This document shows, one piece after another, positions 60,451 through 64,000 of a stretch of 64,000 nt of DNA (position 1 is the first letter of the stretch; every line of letters begins with the position of its first letter). The notes under the pieces were generated by a model. The model saw only the letters and a list, made by a program, of their open reading frames with translations. It did no database searches and was not told where the DNA came from. The position numbers and the translations under genes are program-made. The stretch comes from Phytopseudomonas seleniipraecipitans. Its GTDB lineage: Bacteria > Pseudomonadota > Gammaproteobacteria > Pseudomonadales > Pseudomonadaceae. The stretch lies in the NCBI RefSeq assembly GCF_900102335.1, contig NZ_FNBM01000009.1:124001-188000 (forward strand), read 5' to 3'.

Positions 60451-61923
60451 TCAGGCAGGTAGGCCCCAGGCGCCACGCAGCGCCTGCAGCGCCGACTCGA
60501 TCTGCGCTTCGGGCACCGCTGCGAAGCCCAATACCAGCCCCGCACGGGCGTCGTGCACGGTCTCGCCGTCCGGCAGCCACTGGCTGCTGAGGGGGTTGAT
60601 CTCGACACCTACGGCGGCGGCGCGGGCAATCAATTCTCGCTCGCGCGCCAGGCTGTCGCAGCGCACGCTCAGGTGTAGGCCAGCCTGCACATCCGGCAAT
60701 GACTGGCAGCCCGGCACGGTTTGGGGCCAACCGGCGAGCAAGGCATCGCGACGTGTACGGGCAGCGTTACGCATGCGGCGGATATGCCGCTGGAAGTGTC
60801 CTGCGGCGATGAACTCGGCCATTACCGCCTGGGTGCCGATCTCCGAATGGCGGATATCGACAGCACGACGGCGGGCAAACGCGCGGGCCAGCGACGGTGG
60901 CAGCACCAGATAGCCCAGCCGCAGGCCCGGAAAGGCAATTTTCGAGAAGGTGCCGACGTAGACGACGCGCTGCCCACGGTCCAGCGCGGCCAACGGCGCC
61001 AGGGGCGTGCCGCTGTAGCGGTACTCGCCGTCGTAATCGTCCTCGATAATCCAGGCTTCGTTGCGCTCGGCCCAGTCGAGCAGCGCCAGACGCCTGGGCA
61101 GCGACAGCGTGACGCCGGTCGGGTACTGGTGCGAAGGCGTCACGTAGGCCAGGCGGCAAGCCCCGGCCTGCTCCAATGCCGCGACGTCCAGACCTTCACC
61201 GTCGACAGCGATGCCGCGCAGCTGCGCTCCGGCAATCGACAGAGCGTGGGCAGCGGCGCGATAGCCGGGATCTTCCACGGCCACCGAATCGCCCGGTTCG
61301 ATCAATAGTTGCGCGCAGAGGCTGATGGCCTGCTGGGAGCCGCAGGTGACGACGATCTGCCCGGGGTCGCACTGCAGCCCGCGGCTGCTGCGCAGGTAAG
61401 CGGCGATCAGCTCGCGCAACTGCGCATCCCCAGCCGGGTCACCGTAGCCAAGCCGCGCCGGCGAAGGCCGCCGCCAGAAACGTGCCGACAGTCGTGCCCA
61501 GGTGTCGAACGGAAACAGATCGAAAGCCGGTACGCCGACCCGAAAAGCCCGTGGCGGGCCCGACAATGGCGGCGGTAGATGGTGCGCGTCGAGCATCTGC
61601 CGGGCGGCACTGCGCGTGCCCACTGGCGCGTCGGCAACTGGCGGCTGCGGCTTGGCAACGATGTCGGCCACATAGGTGCCGTCGCCAACGCGCCCCTGCA
61701 CATAGCCTTCGGCGTACAGCTGGTCGAGCGCACGGTTTATGGTATTGCGAGACACGCCCAGGCGTTCGGCCAGTTGCCGGCTGGCGGGCAGGCGCGTGCC
61801 GCCCGGCAGGCGACCATCCAACACACGCTCGCGCAGGGCCTGATAGAGCTGACGGGCCAAGCCGCTGCCAGATTGTAAACGCAGGCCTGACAGATCAACC
61901 GGCAAGGATGCTGAAGACACCAT
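60451..61923 (-). CDS. MocR/PdxR-type transcriptional regulator
   Basis: A 490-residue GntR-family regulator fused to an aminotransferase-like domain. The winged HTH is at about 25-85 (GGTRLPASRQLAERLGVSRN, then TINRALDQLYAEGYVQG); the fold-type I domain follows with the PLP lysine in VYVGTFSKIAFPGLRLGYLV. These regulators sense PLP or amino-PLP adducts. It is divergent from a PaiB-like gene, so it probably controls that gene and itself from the shared 89-base region. ATG at 61921-61923; seven further residues upstream are optional. Confidence 0.92.
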   Translation of the reverse strand: MVSSASLPVDLSGLRLQSGSGLARQLYQALRERVLDGRLPGGTRLPASRQLAERLGVSRNTINRALDQLYAEGYVQGRVGDGTYVADIVAKPQPPVADAPVGTRSAARQMLDAHHLPPPLSGPPRAFRVGVPAFDLFPFDTWARLSARFWRRPSPARLGYGDPAGDAQLRELIAAYLRSSRGLQCDPGQIVVTCGSQQAISLCAQLLIEPGDSVAVEDPGYRAAAHALSIAGAQLRGIAVDGEGLDVAALEQAGACRLAYVTPSHQYPTGVTLSLPRRLALLDWAERNEAWIIEDDYDGEYRYSGTPLAPLAALDRGQRVVYVGTFSKIAFPGLRLGYLVLPPSLARAFARRRAVDIRHSEIGTQAVMAEFIAAGHFQRHIRRMRNAARTRRDALLAGWPQTVPGCQSLPDVQAGLHLSVRCDSLARERELIARAAAVGVEINPLSSQWLPDGETVHDARAGLVLGFAAVPEAQIESALQALRGAWGLPA

Positions 61924-61950
61924 GATTGGCCCCACGAAAGTCACTGAAAA

Positions 61951-61985
61951 TGGATCTTACAACAGACCAATAGCAGCTCTAGCAT
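61951..61985 (+). promoter_or_regulatory. Promoter and operator candidate between mocR and paiB-like genes
   Basis: Plus strand TTACAA (61957-61962) and TAGCAT (61980-61985) are 17 bases apart, giving a weak sigma70 promoter for the PaiB-like gene 27 bases downstream. The arms TGGATCT (61951-61957) and AGACCA (61964-61969) form an imperfect inverted repeat over the -35 box, a likely site for the divergent MocR regulator. Confidence 0.42.
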
Positions 61986-62012
61986 AGGCGCGTCCACTCA
62001 TTGGAATGCCTC

Positions 62013-62639
62013 ATGTACGTGCCTCCCGCTTTCCGCCAGACCGACCTCCCCGCCTTGCACAGGGAGATCGGCAATTGTCGCGTCGCCACCCTGGTCAGCC
62101 ACGGCCAGAACGGCTTGCAAGCCAGTCATCTGCCGTTGCTGCTGCGCCCTGACGAAGGCCGCTACGGCACGCTGTACGGCCACCTGGCGCGGGCCAACCC
62201 ACACTGGCAGGTGCTGGCCGAAGGCACCGAGGCGTTGGTGATGTTCAACGGTCCCGACGCCTATGTCAGCCCGTCGTGGTACCCGGCCAAGGCCGAGCAC
62301 GGCAAGGTGGTGCCGACTTGGAATTACATCGCGGTGCACGCTTACGGGCGTGCCGAGGTCTTCGACGACGCCGAACGCCTGCGCAGCTTGCTCGCAGGCC
62401 TGACCGAGCGCCACGAAGGCCCGCGCCCGCAACCCTGGGCGATGGACGATGCGCCCCAGGATTATATCGCCGGCATGCTGCGTGCCGTGGTCGGCTTCGC
62501 CCTGCCCATCGAGCGCCTGGAAGGCAAATGGAAGCTCGGCCAGAACCGCAGCGAGGCCGATCGCCGAGGCGTACACGACGGCCTCGCCAACAGCACCGAG
62601 CCGCGCGACCGCGACCTCGCGCAGCGCATGAACGGCTAA
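62013..62639 (+). CDS. PaiB-like FMN-binding protein
   Basis: A 208-residue protein of the FMN-binding negative transcriptional regulator family (PaiB). Typical segments are MYVPPAFRQTDLPALHREIG, LPLLLRPDEGRYGTLYGHLA, YVSPSWYPAKAEHGKVVPTW and GFALPIERLEGKWKLGQNRS. It has a flavin-reductase-like barrel and no HTH, so an oxidoreductase role is as likely as regulation. In Bacillus, paiB is beside the acetyltransferase gene paiA; here a GNAT gene follows 20 bases downstream, repeating that pairing. The start at 62013 is preferred over the TTG at 62001. Confidence 0.88.
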   Translation: MYVPPAFRQTDLPALHREIGNCRVATLVSHGQNGLQASHLPLLLRPDEGRYGTLYGHLARANPHWQVLAEGTEALVMFNGPDAYVSPSWYPAKAEHGKVVPTWNYIAVHAYGRAEVFDDAERLRSLLAGLTERHEGPRPQPWAMDDAPQDYIAGMLRAVVGFALPIERLEGKWKLGQNRSEADRRGVHDGLANSTEPRDRDLAQRMNG

Positions 62640-62659
62640 CCAGCAGGAACCTCTCGACC

Positions 62660-63097
62660 ATGGAAATACGTGCCATCACCGCTGACGACCACGCTGCCTG
62701 GGCGCCGCTCTGGCAGGCTTATCTGCGTTTCTACCGACACGCGTTGCCCGAGGCCATCAGTGCCGTGACCTGGCAACGCTTCCTGGCTGCCGACGAGCCG
62801 ATGCATGCCGCCCTCGCGTGGCACGAAGGGCGCGCCATAGGCCTGGTGCACTGGATCTTCCACCGTTCCTGCTGGACCACCGGCGATTATTGCTACCTGC
62901 AGGACCTGTACGTCGACGAACACGTTCGGGGCAGCGGCGCCGGGCGCAAGCTGATCGAACACGTTTACAACCAGGCCAGCCTCGCCGGTGCGTCGCGGGT
63001 GCACTGGCTGACCCATGAAAGCAACACCACCGCCATGCAGCTCTACGATCACATCGCCGAGCGCCCTGGCTTCGTGCAATACCGCAAGCTGCTGTAA
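62660..63097 (+). CDS. GNAT family N-acetyltransferase (PaiB-linked)
   Basis: A 145-residue acetyltransferase. Motif A is YLQDLYVDEHVRGSGAGRKL (residues 76-95 approx.), followed by VHWLTHESNTTAMQLYDHIA in motif B. The family resembles those acting on amino groups of small molecules such as amino acids or polyamines. It follows the PaiB-like gene by 20 bases with CAGGAA upstream. The substrate is unknown. Confidence 0.9.
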   Translation: MEIRAITADDHAAWAPLWQAYLRFYRHALPEAISAVTWQRFLAADEPMHAALAWHEGRAIGLVHWIFHRSCWTTGDYCYLQDLYVDEHVRGSGAGRKLIEHVYNQASLAGASRVHWLTHESNTTAMQLYDHIAERPGFVQYRKLL

Positions 63098-63111
63098 CCA
63101 GGAGCCAGACC

Positions 63112-63795
63112 ATGAACCACGACACCTTGCTCGATTGGAAACCCGTTTCGCCGCCGCCTCGCAGCACCCTCGACGGCCGCTATGTGCGCCTGGAGCCCCT
63201 GAATAGCGCCACGCATGGCGACGATCTCTGGCTCGCGTTGCAAGGCGCCGACAGCGACCCGGCATTGTGGGATTACCTGCCCTACGGTCCCTTCGCCGAA
63301 CGTGCCGCTTTCGATGTTTGGCTGCAGGACAAGCAAAGCACCAGCGACCCGCTGTTCTTCAGCGTGGTCGACAAGACCACCGGGCGCGCCGTCGGGCTGC
63401 TGTCCTTCCTGCGTATTGCGCCAAACGACGGGTGTATCGAGATCGGCCATATCGCTTTTGGCCGCGCCATGCAGCGCTCCCCTGCCTCCACCGAAGCGAT
63501 TTGGCTGCTGATGAGCCTGGCCATGGACACCCTCGGTAATCGGCGCCTGGAGTGGAAGTGCAACGGCCGCAATCAACGCTCGCTGCGCGCAGCCGAGCGG
63601 CTGGGTTTCGTGCAGGAAGGCCTGTTCCGTCAGCACGCGGTGATCAAGGGGCGCAACCGCGACACGGCCTGGTTCTCGATCATCGACAGCGAGTGGCCGC
63701 AGTGCCGGGATGCGCTGCAGCGCTGGCTGTCGCCCGACAATTTCGATGAGCAGGGCAAGCAGCGTCAGCGCCTGGAAGCGCTGCGTGCCCGCTAG
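63112..63795 (+). CDS. RimJ/RimL-type GNAT acetyltransferase
   Basis: A 227-residue GNAT of the RimJ/RimL type (GRYVRLEPLNSATHGDDLWL at the start, IEIGHIAFGRAMQRSPASTE as motif A, and RRLEWKCNGRNQRSLRAAER plus LGFVQEGLFRQHAVIKGRNR as motif B). RimJ/RimL proteins acetylate protein N-termini, but many relatives modify other amines. CAGGAG lies nine bases upstream. It follows the previous GNAT by 14 bases and is likely in the same operon as the PaiB-like gene. Confidence 0.9.
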   Translation: MNHDTLLDWKPVSPPPRSTLDGRYVRLEPLNSATHGDDLWLALQGADSDPALWDYLPYGPFAERAAFDVWLQDKQSTSDPLFFSVVDKTTGRAVGLLSFLRIAPNDGCIEIGHIAFGRAMQRSPASTEAIWLLMSLAMDTLGNRRLEWKCNGRNQRSLRAAERLGFVQEGLFRQHAVIKGRNRDTAWFSIIDSEWPQCRDALQRWLSPDNFDEQGKQRQRLEALRAR

Positions 63796-63849
63796 GTATT
63801 TTTCGCGCGACACGATTGTGGCCATCCTGCAAAACCGCATCGTGGCCGC

Positions 63850-63945
63850 CATTGGCCGCGGGGCGCGGCTCCTACACGGCGTCGCGAGGTAACAACCAAT
63901 CGGCTAGGAGTGTCGCCCTCGGCGCGAAAGCGACAGCGGCCCTAC
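63850..63945. repeat. REP-like repeats at the right edge
   Basis: GCGGGGCGCGGCTCCTACAC (63858-63877) and AGGAGTGTCGCCCTCGGCGC (63906-63925) are inverted relatives of the elements between fahA and maiA and near 26900. The last 200 bases of the window otherwise show no gene. Confidence 0.6.
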
Positions 63946-64000
63946 CGTGACCAGGCATCACGGCCACGGATCGGCGGCAAGCACGCTGCTACGTGGTTGT

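Noticed and set aside
1..64000. CRISPR arrays, rRNA genes, insertion sequences, prophage genes
   Set aside because: No regularly spaced repeats, ribosomal RNA sequence, transposase, integrase or phage structural gene could be seen.

Overview
The window is a bacterial chromosome segment of high GC content, apart from an AT-richer stretch at its left edge. Gene content and order point to a Pseudomonas species: thrS-infC-rpmI-rplT-pheS-pheT-ihfA-merR-tRNA-Pro, a PA2778/PA2779-type peptidase pair, a glgA-treZ-malQ-treY-DUF2934-glgX trehalose/alpha-glucan operon, and the intergenic repeat families typical of the genus. I cannot fix the species.

Layout. Positions 1-4400 are an accessory block beside the 3' end of a tRNA-Pro(GGG) gene. 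It holds the C-terminal end of a McrC-like restriction protein, a Vsr-type endonuclease, a very large C5-cytosine methyltransferase with an N-terminal HTH, and an unknown protein. Upstream of the methyltransferase is a near-consensus sigma70 promoter whose 17-bp spacer contains a perfect LexA box. Positions 4500-12340 are a core translation block on the minus strand, ending in tRNA-Val(GAC); infC appears to use the rare ATT start. Positions 12400-20140 carry a C39 peptidase lipoprotein with a small membrane partner, a yafC-like LysR regulator divergent from dkgB, arfB, a YdjM-type membrane protein, and a chemoreceptor behind a sigma28-type promoter.

Positions 20300-25900 form a tyrosine degradation operon (hpd, a short homogentisate dioxygenase, a short fahA, maiA, an aromatic amino acid permease) with a TyrR/PhhR-like box upstream. 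Positions 26100-38270 are mixed housekeeping genes: an ABC exporter with a DsbA-like protein, trhO, an alcohol dehydrogenase, bolA, DUF2059, DUF2804, fumC with a flavodoxin-fold oxidoreductase, an AEC carrier and a ZapE-like ATPase.

Positions 38934-52619 are a ten-gene run in which almost every start codon overlaps the previous stop. Six genes make and trim alpha-glucan and convert it to trehalose. They lead directly into a four-gene cassette: acyl-CoA dehydrogenase-like, PIG-L deacetylase, NodS-like methyltransferase and family 2 glycosyltransferase. Its combination of activities recalls Nod-factor chemistry. A CBS protein and a second coupled set (DUF72, endonuclease/exonuclease/phosphatase, cardiolipin synthase ClsB, YbhN-like membrane protein) follow. 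The whole stretch fits a stress and envelope protection island.

Positions 57200-63800 hold a GNAT, a PrpF-like isomerase, a CYP152-type peroxygenase, a MocR regulator divergent from a PaiB-like FMN protein, and two more GNATs. I saw no rRNA, CRISPR array, insertion sequence or integrase. The most unusual items are the SOS-controlled methyltransferase/Vsr unit and the four-gene cassette fused to the trehalose operon.
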